Positions 1-12,400 of a stretch of DNA of 64,000 bases are shown here, in pieces. The DNA is taken from contig JASANE010025039.1 in the NCBI GenBank assembly GCA_030248225.1, positions 23,085 through 87,084 of the forward strand, written 5' to 3'. How positions within the stretch are numbered: position 1 is the stretch's first letter; each line of letters begins with the position of its first letter. Made by a program: the position numbers and the translations under genes. The DNA is from Trileptium ribeirensis (Eukaryota > Nematoda > Enoplea > Enoplida > Thoracostomopsidae). The notes beneath the pieces were generated by a model, which saw only the letters and a list, made by a program, of their open reading frames with translations, made no database searches and had not been told where the DNA came from.

Positions 1-230
1 CTTGAATATGGTTCGTCGACCCTTTGTCAGAAATAGCTATTTTTCAAATTTCGCCGTGTTATTGCTTGTTTTACCTTACAATGAGTGCCAAATCTTAGGA
101 TATCAAGCACGCTCGATGCGATGGTGTTGCTATCTACAGTCCAAATTGATACCTTCAACATATTTTATCTTGCAGGTTTCAAGGTTTTTCCGGCCGACGA
201 ACCCGATTTCCAAAAATGTGCGTTTTCATT

Positions 231-260
231 TGGGTCATTTCACGCTACGATGACCTTTTG
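231..260 (+). repeat. Left terminal inverted repeat
   Basis: Reads TGGGTCATTTCACGCTA and continues to TTTTG. It pairs with 1787-1816 with one mismatch (C here, G in the other arm). Confidence 0.8.
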
Positions 261-1815
261 CCCCAGAAAAAATGACTAATAACTTTTTTGGCTCCGATTA
301 TCTTCATTTTTACACCCTATGACCAAAAAACGGCAAGGATCCCTAATTTGAGGTCGTTATAGTAAATTTTTAACCGTTTTTATGCTATGGCTTCCCAAGT
401 ACCACCCCCTGCTGCTCAACAAGGTACCATAAAATGACATCTGGCATGTTCCAGGTTGCATCTAGCCTCGATTTTGTGACCGTATCTCGTGCAGCCCGTC
501 AGCATGGTCAAAATGATGTTATGCGGAACTCCGTATGTCAAAAATTAAGCTTTTTATGCCTATTCTTGGGTCAAATTCAACACTTTTAAAACACGGGGGT
601 GCCAATATATACCGGTTGTTAAATGGGAACGAAGCGGCCATAAACGGTAGCTATTTATATCGATAGTTTAGCCGGGAGGAAGTGTTATGCAAAAAAAATT
701 CACAACATACCCTTTGCCAGATATGTTAGAATTCCGGAAGTAGCTGGTGGTCGGGGGGTGGGGTAAAAATGTGAGATGGCCAAATCGACCGTGTTTAGCC
801 AGCATAGTAACTGGAAAACGGTATGTAAGATATTCTATACCACAATTTCCACTATGAGGGGTACAAAATGGCAGCCCATATCAACTGCCAGTGTACATGC
901 CTGAGACCATGGTCGGGGGGGGGTAAATTTAGAATTTTTTAATAATTTTGCGACATATGTCGTCGAAATGTATTGCCGCAATGTATTATGAACCAAAAGC
1001 GTGAAATTTCCTCGAAATAACATCATATGTTCGATTTTTCCACATTTTGGTGGTGGTCGGGTATGGGTAAAAGTGTGGTCGGGTTGTGGGTAAAAGCCTG
1101 AGATCAACAGGTCGGGCGCGAGATAGAGCTCAGATCGTTTCACCATTCGCTTCGTGATTGGAAAGAACCATAACAGACAAATTAATTGACTTCTACTGAC
1201 TCCACCATACCCCTAACTATCAACGGTCGGGGGGGGTAATCAAATGTGCTAAAATCGACCTTTTGACCCTAGCGCTGGGGTAAGTAACAGCAAGCACCTG
1301 GGTTAATATTTTTTTTCAAAAGGCACCCAGGGGACAGGTATGATATATGAACGTTTATGTACCATGCATAAGTAACGAGCAATGACCAAAAAAAGAATTG
1401 GTCGGGGGGGGGGGCGGGTAAAACTGGGGTTCATGCCATATCTACAGCTGTCACTCTCCATGATTGGAGTAGATTTGAAAATCGTGCAATTAAAAATGTT
1501 GTGTAGACCTGACTAATCCTGCATAGAAAAGAATTTGGGCCATAACTTTGAACACGAAGCCACGACACTACCCGAAAAAAAGAGGTCGTAAAATTAGTCA
1601 TTACGATTTTTGTCAATTTGGTACTTATGTGGATGTCCAGCCTCTTACGGCGTGCGTGAAGCCGAAAATTTTTTTTGTTTGAACTAGCTAAGTAATGAGG
1701 CTTCCTAGCGTAAATAACATTTTTACCAGTTCCCTGCACGTTTATGTGCTACTGGCCAAAATATCCAGTTTTACCCCCCCCCCGACCAAAAGGTCATCCT
1801 AGCGTGAAATGACCC
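232..1815. mobile_element. Non-autonomous DNA transposon with 30-bp TIRs
   Basis: The two ends are near-perfect inverted repeats (29 of 30 bases, 231-260 against 1787-1816), beginning GGGTCATTTCACGCTA. The flanking bases on both sides read ATTT, a possible 4-bp target-site duplication. The interior carries no recognisable transposase; the short minus-strand ORFs at 835-1146 and 1431-1739 have no familiar motifs, so I treat the element as non-autonomous. A related repeat at 33331-33470 appears to lack this insertion, which supports mobility. The superfamily is not assigned: the GGG terminus and 4-bp duplication fit more than one. Identity of the ends is directly seen; mobility is inferred. Confidence 0.7.
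749..1786 (+). repeat. Interspersed GGTCGGG(n)TAAA motifs
   Basis: A short module of the form GGTCGGG with a variable G run followed by TAAA occurs near 749, 911, 1055, 1077, 1225 and 1400, and once inverted at 1770-1786. Spacing is irregular (about 20-180 bp). Several copies hold uninterrupted runs of eight or more G. These could be transposase-binding subterminal repeats or G-quadruplex formers; neither is shown by the sequence alone. Confidence 0.6.
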
Positions 1816-1816
1816 A
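1787..1816 (-). repeat. Right terminal inverted repeat
   Basis: Inverted partner of 231-260. Just inside it (1770-1786) is an inverted copy of the G-run motif that recurs in direct orientation elsewhere in the element. Confidence 0.8.
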
Positions 1817-1823
1817 TTTGTCT

Positions 1824-2145
1824 GATTATGTATTGCGTGCAGGGTATAATGGATGGTCTATATATAGGTATTTGTCAAGGCTGATTACAATGGTTTGGTT
1901 ATGTAGTGTCCACGGTTATGCATATTTCATGGGTTTTCAATGGGTTTAGGGTCAGTGAGCCCGATTACTAGAATTTTATCTGCGTAGTGTTGTTTTTGTT
2001 ACGTATTGCGCACAAATCACCAAGAATTGTCGATATAGGGTTACCGATAGGCTGAATACAATGATTTGGTTATCTAGGTTTTCAGTTGTTTTCCTGGGTT
2101 TAGGGTCCACGAGGCCTTATTGTTTTTATTGGGTTCAGGTTTCTG
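1824..2145 (+). repeat. Degenerate tandem duplication, unit about 175 bp
   Basis: Two diverged copies, starting near 1824 and near 1998, share the ordered landmarks TA(T/C)GTATTGCG, GATTACAATGGTTTGGTTAT or its variant, and GGGTTTAGGGTC. The family continues leftward across the transposon insertion into about 165-231 and is also found at 33331-33470. Confidence 0.5.
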
Positions 2146-2160
2146 GAGGTTTTAGGATGT

Positions 2161-4679
2161 TACATTCATCAAACATAGCCTGTTACAAGTAATCGAACAA
2201 AATAACTTAAAAATGAATCCGCGTTCGCTCCGTTTCACCCTCGCTTGCGAGTTACTAGTATAATGGTGCACCACATTAATTTTATCAAAAAATTTTAAAT
2301 CTGATCGGATTTTTAAGATAACTATTCCTGTTTCTAGTAACGAAAGCAGTGTCACTGACAGTGGATTCGGAAACTATTATATGCATGTTCGATTTGATGA
2401 TATTTTTGAATGTCGAGATAATCACACTCCGCAAATAGTGGGCGCCGTGTATTCGAATTCAATGCACTAAAGGCTGAACTGTGGTTGTGAAAATTAGGGA
2501 CTTTTATCGAAAATAGTGAACAATTAGTGTTTTTTATCCAGACCGAGAACAGTCGCTAAAATCTAGCAGCCAAGAAAAGCACTTGTCGGCATAAACTCGT
2601 TGAGGTCAAAAGTTTCCTAGGGAAGTTGGGGCAATTGAAATACAGGTTCGTTTTCCTATTTCGAGTTTTCTGATTTTTGTGTCAGAGGTCGAGAGCGGCT
2701 GCTCAGCCAAAAATGTTATATGGTAAATTTGCTGCTTTCGATGATTAACTCTATCTGTTGGTTCAATGCTTTTGGGAGTATTTCATTTAAAATATCCGAT
2801 GGCCCAATGCGACCAAACACGTCTTTGACGCTATAAGTTATAATTTTTTGTCAGAAAATGTGTAATTATATTCGAACAGTAGCGCCGAGTTGAGATGAAT
2901 GGCGTCAAAATCACTCGATGCATTTATGGGTTAACATGATATAAGTGATTTTTTCTCGAACCAGTACGGACGATAGGTTAGTAGAATTTCTGAGTGTCAC
3001 GGCGAGCGGGTCAACCTGGTTTTGGCGCCATCTTAGATTTTTAATCACGGTTTTTATGTTTTTTTACTCAGCTTTTCAATGCGCTTCGAACGTTATGCAA
3101 AATTATACATCTATCTTTAAAAACTTTCTCAATTTTTTATTCCAAGAAATAAAAAATAATATTCTGTTTTGGTATCCCAAAACAATGGAAACAGATATAC
3201 ATTTTTTGAACCGCCACGACTGGATTAGCACCAAAAATATCGCTGCAACTTAAAAATTGAGGAATTTGTAGTTGGGGCGAACGGAAAAGACTCCAAAGAC
3301 GTTAGAGATATAGCCGTACACCTGAATTCCAGATCTGTTGATTGATTGCCACAAAACTTGTAGCAGAACCAATAAGCTTGGTATTAATTGCTCAGTGTGT
3401 CGATTGCCGGATATCAGAAAGTCTACATGGCATAGTTCTGCTTTTGTGTAAACCTTCTTTTTGAATAGAAAAACGAGGTCACACATACGACGGAAGATAG
3501 GAATCGAAAAAATACCTCAATGAAAGGCACGACATACTATCTATGCATAAAGGTCAACTTGGAACGCAGCAAACACTTGTAAGATATTGAATATTAGCAG
3601 TGAGTAACCAGAACCAGCAACCGGAAATGTATGTTTTAAAGAAACCGGAATCTGGTGTTGCAAATGAAGTTACTATAATCTTTACGCTTTAAATGTGGTG
3701 AAAGTAACCACTGGTTTGCGATTAATGTGTTTCCATGATATTATTCTCTGTAGGAGTTTGACGAAGTAAAATTTTCTATCCTAGCAAACTAAAATTCTCT
3801 ATCCTTTGTGTGTATTTTCTAGAATTCCCGTCCTGAAATTGGTCAATTTTGAAGATACAGTTGAAATCAGGACCGTAGGCTTAGGTTTTCCCCAAATGGA
3901 AGCAATTCCGTAATCCATGAACCGATTTCGCTGGTTTTGGTATCATTCGACTCAACTTCTCAATACGGTTGGAATGGTTTATAAATTTATACGTTTATCA
4001 AGTTTATGTTTTTAAATTTTTGTGCACCAAGGGAGTATGGGTAATAAAAAAATCGAAAAAATTGTCATACATATCGACGAAATAGATATTTTATGAACCG
4101 CCTCGTCAAATTGAGCCGACTGGCAAATTTCGGCTGCTTCTTGTAAACTGACCAATTTCGCGCAGGATGAATTTTAGGAATGACGTGTTACTTGTACATA
4201 GAGTGACGTTGTGTTTTTCATTTTTTCGTGGTCCGCTGCAATTTAAAATAGCTTTCGACTTTACAGACCTATCTAAGCTATACCATAATATATGCGACAC
4301 GCATTGATTATAGGTAATTTCGCTCTGCTTCGCTTCGCGTAATTACTAAATATTTATGTACCGTTGTTATGTTATTTCTTTCGCATTCTGCAATTATTGA
4401 AACGGAGCGAGCGGAATTTCCTCAAATAGTGTCTAACTGGGAAAATATTCTGCTTTATGCCTCTGCTGGTCGTATAAACTCTTCACCACATTGATGGATT
4501 TCCGCATATTTTTAGGTGACGCGAATTGGAATGTAGTTGTGCTCATAGCTTTATATTTGCGCTGCTCACATGATCTGCTACTTACCTAAATTTTCACAAA
4601 GCCGACACAAATTGACTACCGTGATTTTGGCTATCTGGGCCACCCAACAATTTTAATTTATAACTGAGGCGTCGGATCA
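2161..4679. other. No supported gene; diverged repeat-like sequence
   Basis: Short ORFs only (for example 2945-3253 plus and 3250-3486 minus), without recognisable motifs or coding-like continuity. Around 3600-3655 there are isolated AACCGGAA words resembling the dispersed family at 21-23 kb. No RNA gene was recognised. Confidence 0.5.
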
Positions 4680-5420
4680 AACATAGAGCCACCATACAGA
4701 ATCCACTCTTCGAGATCTACAACTTTTGCTCATAATCAATCCGGTGAAGAATTGACGATTTCGGCGATTCAGGGTTACTCAGCATTTAGTTTGTAACTCT
4801 TGTCAGAGACGTCAGATCGAAAAATACAGACAGCCGACCAAATGTCAACTTGACAATGCAGCAATTTTCGAGCTATGAGCCAAAGTTTAAAAAATGTAAT
4901 TCCAGAAATGTCCAGTTTTCGAAATTTTTGTAAAAGTGTTTTGTTAGATGCGAAAGTTAGTATGACATAGTTACTTAACCAGTTAAAACATTGATCTCAT
5001 TCTTTTAAGATTGATTATATTGGGTGTGTTATTAAGCCTGTGCGACAATGTCGGAGCCAAATTTGGTAAATTTTGCTGCCAAAAATAGTCAAATATAGAT
5101 TTCTTTTTCAATATATATGTATGTAGGTCATTAAACGATGCCTATTGGTTTTCGAAGTTGATGAATACAATAAAAGTAATTGTATTTGCTTGATATATAT
5201 CAAATAAAGCAAGTGTTACGGCTTTACAACATAAAAATCACTGCAAATCATAATTTTTCTTAAAAGTTGTGATTTATAAATGTCAAAAGGTTTAGGCTTT
5301 TTGGTCGTTGGACGGAAAAAAACAGTGTTCTACGGTTTCGATATGTGATTAAAATAACCGCAGCGTTCCCATTAAATTATTGTCGCTAGTCTTTAAATGG
5401 GCTCGAGTAGGTGAGTTTGG
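4680..5420 (+). repeat. Dispersed repeat family R1, diverged copy
   Basis: Segments align in order with 22930-23480. One pair is a block near 4860-4900 starting TTTTCGAG and leading to TGTAATT. Another is TTAACCAGTTAAA near 4977 against TTAACCCGTTAAA near 23097, followed in both by an AAAAATA-rich tract. Divergence is high with small indels. It is non-coding. Confidence 0.5.
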
Positions 5421-7089
5421 ATAGAAACAATACGTAGGTGAGCCTGGGTAGACACAATAGGTACTAAACGCACAGTACCACACTTGCCCCGTATCACCTA
5501 GCTTTAGCAGTTACTAGTTATTTATCTGGTTCTGAAAAATCTACTAGTTTCTCTAGGGTTTACTTCCTGAACGGATGTACTATGGTTCATACAATGTGCA
5601 ACAAAATGTAATAATATGCCGCACAATAATTGGCAATAAAAACAGTTCCTTATTCGTGAGTCCACCTTAGGTGCATACACTGTAGTCGTTTTAACAAAAT
5701 CGCATCTGCATTGCTGTTCATATTTCTGCCATTGGTATTCGCGTTTTTGTGAACGCGAACATTGACTAGGCGATGTAAGAGCGCTCATTTCTCCAGTTCA
5801 CACGTTTTTCCAAGTTTATCAAATAACATGCTAAATCTGAAAGCTATGTTCGCGGTCTGTTTGTGTAACAGTAAAGAGACAGCCTCGCTTCACTTGAACA
5901 GCAAATTGCGATATTAAATCGCCAAATAGTGGCCGCGCAAAGCGCGACGCGTTGCATTATCGCAAATGGTGTGTTCATAAGGGAAATCGTAATGTTTGCG
6001 CTTTCCTCGCTTTTAATAGCGTGAACTAACATAACACAAGAACAACCCATGTACGCAAAGTGGACTCACGATTTATTAATAATGCAGTTCCATACTGCGT
6101 TGCAGAGATGGTACTTAACTTCAGTGTTACATGATAAAATTAGCAGGCTTATGGTAGTTTATAACAGTTATGTTGTTGACAATGTAAAATACTGGAAATT
6201 GATCATGTTGTGGTGCTATGTGTACTTGAGAAGGTTTCAGTTTAAGCACTTCTAGGCAATCTATACCCTGCTATGCATATAAGGTTGATCAGGTTAAATT
6301 TTAACATACACCGCTTGATGGTCAAAGAACTGCTACAAACCAGAAGTGTGCGCGTGCAGAAATTTTTGGCTCACGAGTACCCGCAGAAATCCGAGAACTG
6401 GCCACTGCCGATACGTCCGTACCCGCGGGCTCAGAAATTTTTTCACACCCGTGAAGCCTGCAAATTATAGACTTCTGTTGATGACATAGGAAGTTTATGA
6501 TTATATATACATTACAGAACCATTCTACTGTAATTAGCTTCGTAATGGTGGATTCTTTGCCTCTGGCCCTCACTGTAGAGGCCATATGACGGAGAACATG
6601 GTGCGTATTTAGTCTACATCCTAGTGCCTAACTAAACGTTCACCAGACAGCATCCAGTAAAGGGAACTACACCCTCTTTAAATAACAGCGCCCAATACAG
6701 AAAACCAGCTCGCAGATTCGTACACCGAATACTAAAAGCAAACCAGAAAATTTAATATATTAGTAACTTGTCTCATCGCCAAGGTGGCTAATTCTGAGTG
6801 TTGAAAATGAACATAGAGAGACGTACACATCTATATTGAGCATCAACCTTACAAAATGAGCAGAATATCAGCCATGCTATTTATTGTTATATGCCAAGGT
6901 CATTAAATACAGTAAAGTTGCGTATTTAATATGGAATTGCACAGAGGATGTTCTGTTCTACATAATATTGGCCCATCCCTGAAGCGTAAATAACAACAGC
7001 AGCACACTAGGAAGCGGCTGTAGGGCATCCACCTTTCTGAACGGTCATAACATCTTCCCCGAGCACATCTAGGTTTCACTGATCTAATA
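5421..7089. other. No supported gene
   Basis: Minus-strand ORFs 5522-5788 and 5844-6050 and plus-strand ORF 6049-6255 are short and motif-free. Near 6350-6470 the words GCAGAAATTTTTGGCTCA and GGGCTCAGAAATTTTTTCAC form a small diverged repeat. Nothing else is recognised. Confidence 0.4.
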
Positions 7090-8560
7090 GATTGTTCCGC
7101 CTATTTAAGAGATGGATATTCGGTTGATACATTCAGGATACCATGAAACGACCCCTGGATTCGCGGCACCACAGTGTTGATCGATTTAGAAATTTATGAA
7201 ATGTTCCATCGGTCGCGTCGGCGTTTGATAGCTTTGATAGCTGTGTACTTTTCTTGCGTATTAGTTCACATGGGGCAGCGTATATTCCGGCTGTCCTCTT
7301 GAACAGTTTACCGGAGTCCGCAACGCGAGCTGCTTGATTTATTATATCTGCCTGTCCCTTCCAGTTGTTTTCCTTATTCATGGCGATTGATGCGGCGATT
7401 TCGGGGGCAAGTTGCCTTCTGGTTTGATAGTTTCGTATGGTCCTTCGCCCGCCAACAAGGTGCAGCGTTCTCGATGAGATACCGTTACTTCGTTATCCCG
7501 AGTCCGACCAATCCCGTCTACTGCAGTACTTTCCAGAGCTGCCTTCATGGCATACCATAACGTATAGGTTGTACGCTTCGTCGCCGAGATAGGCGAAGTG
7601 ATTTGAGAGTTTTACCTCAAAGTTATTTCGGACACTTTATCGGCAACTCGTATCTGATTCTGACTGTATCTTTCGTGTGAAAGGATAGACTGTCCCTAAC
7701 TACTATCTAACGAAACCACAGCGGTGGGAACGGACACCATGAAGTCGGCGTGGAAAGAAGACCTTGTTGAGCTTGACTCTGCGAATGTACTGATCACGTA
7801 AGCGATAGCAGATTTTAATGTTAGTGTTTTGATGTGCCTCAGAATGAACGGCATGCATTGATTGATAACCGCCGTCGTTACTTGGGGCATATGAAATCCA
7901 TTTGTTTCCGTGTTTTACCGTCGTTAGATGCCCAAATCTCGGGGTATCATCGGTTATGGCACATTGCCGTATTAGCTACACAGAGTCGATGGGCAAACAG
8001 GAATGATAAGAAGCGATCCATTTCCCATTTATGGGATACAGTGTGCTGCGAGACAGCTCTCCTGTACTGTACTGTAGTTCCCACCGTGGCGTTGAAGTCT
8101 CCGCCTGCTACCAGAAAATCGCCTTGTTTTGTTTGACTGACACATTGACATAGTTGTTCATAGAAAAAGTTCTTCGCTACATTGTTTTCAGTATTTGCTG
8201 GGGCATTGCATGCAAAGATTGTTGTTACTAACTGAGTCGTGTCAAGTGTAATTCTTGCAATGCGGTCATTCGCTGGGTGAACTCATTGACGAGATCAGCG
8301 GCGTCGCTAGTAACGGTGATGTCAACACCCTTTTGACCTGTATTATGGTAACTGTCACTAAAGTACAATTTGTACAAAGGCTGACCAGGCATGCAGCCTG
8401 ACGCTGCTGGGGCGTTAATGTTCGTAGAACCCGATTTAGAAAGTCGTCCGTAATCGGAGAGTTCGCACATTAAATGATGCATCCGTGACGGAGATTTACT
8501 CACTGGTGAACTTCTCAGCGCCTTGGGCTGCACACCGCGTCGACCCCCGGGATACCGCAA
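7090..8560 (-). pseudogene. RTE-type LINE endonuclease fragment, decayed
   Basis: Reading the minus strand in shifting frames gives pieces of an apurinic-type LINE endonuclease in the right order. About 8560-8240 holds the N-terminal part, ending near the VDITV stretch. About 8240-8060 contains the segment ending GGDFNATVG, where the GD-N pattern is an active-site block of this nuclease fold. About 8040-7860 contains ASNDGKTRKQMDFI, the usual NDG-T-Q-D block before the terminal SDH. About 7380-7133 matches the linker towards reverse transcriptase. In-frame stops (for example in the 7850-7960 part) and frameshifts break it. The family resembles RTE-like elements often annotated as 'craniofacial development protein 2-like'. 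The reverse transcriptase is missing. Confidence 0.75.
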
Positions 8561-9129
8561 TGTTTTATTTATTGCTCAGACGAGTAATATTCATGGTAAA
8601 GTTTGTCACTGGGATACAACTTGCGACAAATTGGTAAAACGATGGATGGTTCCTTATGAAATCACAGAAACTTGGATAAGGCAAAGCACCGATTATCAAA
8701 GGATGAGAAGAAATTATAGAATTGGATCAATTCCGCCTATGTATAACTGCCAGTTCAGTACTGTTGGCTGCAACCCTGCGACGGAGACAACGAGACTAAA
8801 CATATATGAGATATATACTAAACATATACGTGGGATATATATAGTTACTTTCAACTTTCATAGGTTTTGGAGGCGAGCTGAGGTGCTCGGATGTTCTTGT
8901 TGTTGGCTAAAATCTCACTATACAGCAGCCGTTGTAACTATGCTTGTTATAGAAAGGAGCTTTTAAAAGCAAATCCCACTTTTTCAAATACACTAGGTTC
9001 GGCTGTGCTCTCACACCAGATAGATTCTGGTTCTGCTCGTTTCTCCACACATTATAGCAGGTCGGCTTCTGCTTGAAACCCGCGCTGAATCTAGAGCCTA
9101 AAGTTTTCATATCTACTGTATACATAAAA
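8561..9129. other. No supported gene
   Basis: The plus-strand ORF 8523-8966 (147 codons) opens across the end of the RTE fragment and continues without recognisable motifs. I treat it as chance, with low confidence either way. Confidence 0.35.
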
Positions 9130-9265
9130 TGCATTGGTGCATTACAACTAGAGCAACAAACATGGAAAATTTTAAACATTTTTAGCGGGAATCCTAGTTC
9201 CGGTATGGTGTGCTAAAATCGTAATTGGAATACGATTTTTGTAACCGGAATTTCGGTTGCTCTTT
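9130..9265 (+). repeat. Dispersed repeat family R1, partial copy
   Basis: Contains ACATGGAAAATTTTAAAC, then TTCCGGTATGGT and AACCGGAATTTCGGTT. These match 22805-22860 and 21390-21440 in the same orientation, with diverged flanks. Confidence 0.55.
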
Positions 9266-9477
9266 GATATGTACATATATATTCACTTATATTTACATAA
9301 TGCATTCCTTCATTATAATGTTATATTTCCAAACTTATAACTAAATTTCGTAAAGGAAACGTCAAACTTTCGAAAATTTGGCTTAATATGATTCGCTAAT
9401 CGTCCAATATACGCTTTACAGAGACAGTCGAGATAGCTGCACATGTACTAGGACCAGTTCTGGCCCTAAGGGATCCC

Positions 9478-12400
9478 AGCTGCACCACTATTTTCTCAGC
9501 GTGTGGTGCCCGGACAACCCCGGCTTCCACGACTCCCCGGTGATCTATGCGATGACCTAAGGGAACCGCTTAGCTTAGCAGGCTGCCGGCGGGTTAACCA
9601 GGGTGTTCGGCCTGGCCCCTATATTGGCCCACGTGTCTAATGGTATGAGGTCCCCCGAGGGAGAGTCAACCCTTAAGCCTGCTCACAGGTAATAAGGCTG
9701 ACTCGCCTTTCCCTCATTTGCGCCTTGTCCCCTAGGCGGGGTTGTCTAACCCTAGCGTGGTCCTAGCGAGACTCTCCGTTGGTGTGTCCCTATGTACTAT
9801 TGTCCCATTTCCTAATCCTAAAGTAATACACGACAGGCCTTACAACTCCGATAGCGACTAAATTAGATCAATTAACTTTGCGTTGGGGTACTGAGGCGGA
9901 GGCCCCAGTCCCTTGGGTGTCTCTCCTACGATCACTAGCGTTATCTATTGGGATGTGGGTTATGCAAGGCGACAATTACTAGGAAAGCATGCGCTATGGG
10001 CGGTTAGAGCAGGATGTGGATAGAGTGCGGGTTGTAAAATGGGACTCTGACTCGAGCCTAAAAGCGGAGACGCGGCGGAGCTTGCGTTAGTAAATTGACA
10101 CTCGACGGGGCACAGGATAGGTAACTTGCTCTGTTCAAAGGTCCGGATGGTTTTCTGCTGAAAATAATTTGTGAGATTCTACTAGGGCCGAAATTTGAAC
10201 CACTCCTACCTGCTTCAAAAATAGCACGCCATTCAATCAATTTACTATTGGCTCCTTTTCATTGCACACTACATAGTTATCACCCAATTGGGGTGCACTC
10301 CAGAATATTTACAGCGTACACAAAATGATAAACATTTAGTTCAGGTACCTTGCAAGATACCCCATAGTAAACTTTTCACTTTCCTCGAGCGTCATCCACT
10401 TGAAGTTTTGAATCATGTAAAGCCAGGCTAAATTTTTAAGAGGACGGCTAATTTTCTTGGAAATTCCCAGATGTGCCTCATAATGAACCGAACAATTGTT
10501 TACCCACTGAATTACCCGAATCTGCCCTTTTAGGAATTTTGAGTTCTGAGAACAGACGAGAAAAGAAACCCCGTAGTTTCATACAAACTTGACAGCGACT
10601 GAAACGGCCCGCGAAAGGTTCTACCAATTACAAACTCACTCCCAGAGGGCTCCGAGAGAGAGTGGCGACCTGGATTTTCCCCGTAGTTGCACGGTTAGAA
10701 AACCCACGTTCCACCCAGGCTCAATATATTTTAATTCGCCGCCGGCTCCAGTCCCTGTTTCGTTCTCCGCTCAGCGAATAAACCCCTTAGAAATTTTAGT
10801 TCGACTCCGGCCCGCAGCCGTTTGCATCAGAATTTAACTTGGAACAAAAGAAGCAGCGAACGAACGAGGATTCGACGCTGAAGTTCGATTTCGAACCCTT
10901 GGGGACAACGCGTGTCACCCAAAGATGCAAACGACTACGTCCTGAGTGTCGTTTCTCTACCACCTTTAAGTTTTGTCTGAGACCTGGATAGAGAAATTTT
11001 GGTCCTAATCAGGTAGAACAGCCCTATCGGTACTGAATTTTCCTTAAGCCTAGAACTTTAGGCAATGCCTTTTGACTACGGTTAGTGATTTTGATCACTC
11101 CCCGGACCTGCGAAAGAAAGGAAATGTCCGGGGAGCGGGGAACCAGTCGAGTCGCGAGCGAGTAAAATTTTGACTAATTTTGGTGCAATTTATGAGATTC
11201 CGCGGGGTCCGATCCTTACGGGCGCACGGAGCATCCTTCCGACGCTCCAACGCCCGCAAGGAACGGCCCTTCATCTGACCGAAAGGAAGCAAGAAAACCA
11301 GGGAAGGCTCTCCGCCGTGGAGGCACGGCGAGGAACCACCCCTGGTATGTCTAAACGAAAAAGAAACCGAAAACACCAAAAACGAATGGAAAGAGAATAA
11401 ATTTTAAATGGCGACAACCGCCAAAGCCTAAACTTAAAAGCTCGACTGGCTCCGATCGGGGAATCGGGCAGTCTCTTTTATACTCGGCTCAAACCCCCCT
11501 TTTTTCTTTTTTCTCGTAAGCTCAAAAGTTTTGAAATTTGAAAATTCGAACATCCTTCGCCGCCTGTACCATACATCAAAAGATCTATACAAATAAAATA
11601 CAAACAACTTCAGTAGCATAAGCGATGAAGCATAAACCATTAAATGACAATTTGCTGCGGCACGTTCCTCGACCGGGTAGCACATAAATAACTGAGTGCC
11701 CCATCGATAATATATATATAGGGTCCTTGCCGGCCAAAACAACAGCAACCAAGTTTAAAGAAAATTTGCCGACACCGACATACATACCAATGTAAAATGT
11801 GTTGTTGAGCACTGGACAGTGGCCGAGGCGTGCCAAAAAGCACGTAAACAAGACAGAACCTCGCGCTGGTCGGCGCGAGGTCTTCGAGAATAGGAAAATA
11901 TATCAGCGCTTCGGGCGCTTTATTCGCAGTAAAATTTTTATTGTTTTTTGTTCATATTTCAGGAACGGAAAGAAGTAGGCGGCCGGGGGCGGGATCATAT
12001 CCATGCCCTGGCTGGTCGCCTACTTATGAGAACCTTAAATTTAACGTAATCCCCTTAGGAAGCCCGTTAAGAGCAGAAAAATGCGTGCATGATAGGAGAA
12101 TTTTGGGTTCCAATTGGGTTATGGGGATCCCGCGTAGACCCGTTGGGGCGGATGGCCCCGGCTTTCAGCGAAATGGTTAGTATAGGGCCCAATTAAGGTA
12201 CGGGGCCCCAAAAATCGGGGAGTTTTGGTTTGAGACATGGTGATTTAGGGCCCTAAAGTTGGATAGCTTAAACGCCGGATTGAGGGTCCCTAAGTACATA
12301 CGGGTTGGGGTTAGGTTAACCCGCAAGATCAATTTTGAAGCCTTAGAGATCCCTTAACACGATGTTATCACCCCTTTTTGCCTGAACATTAAAACCACCC

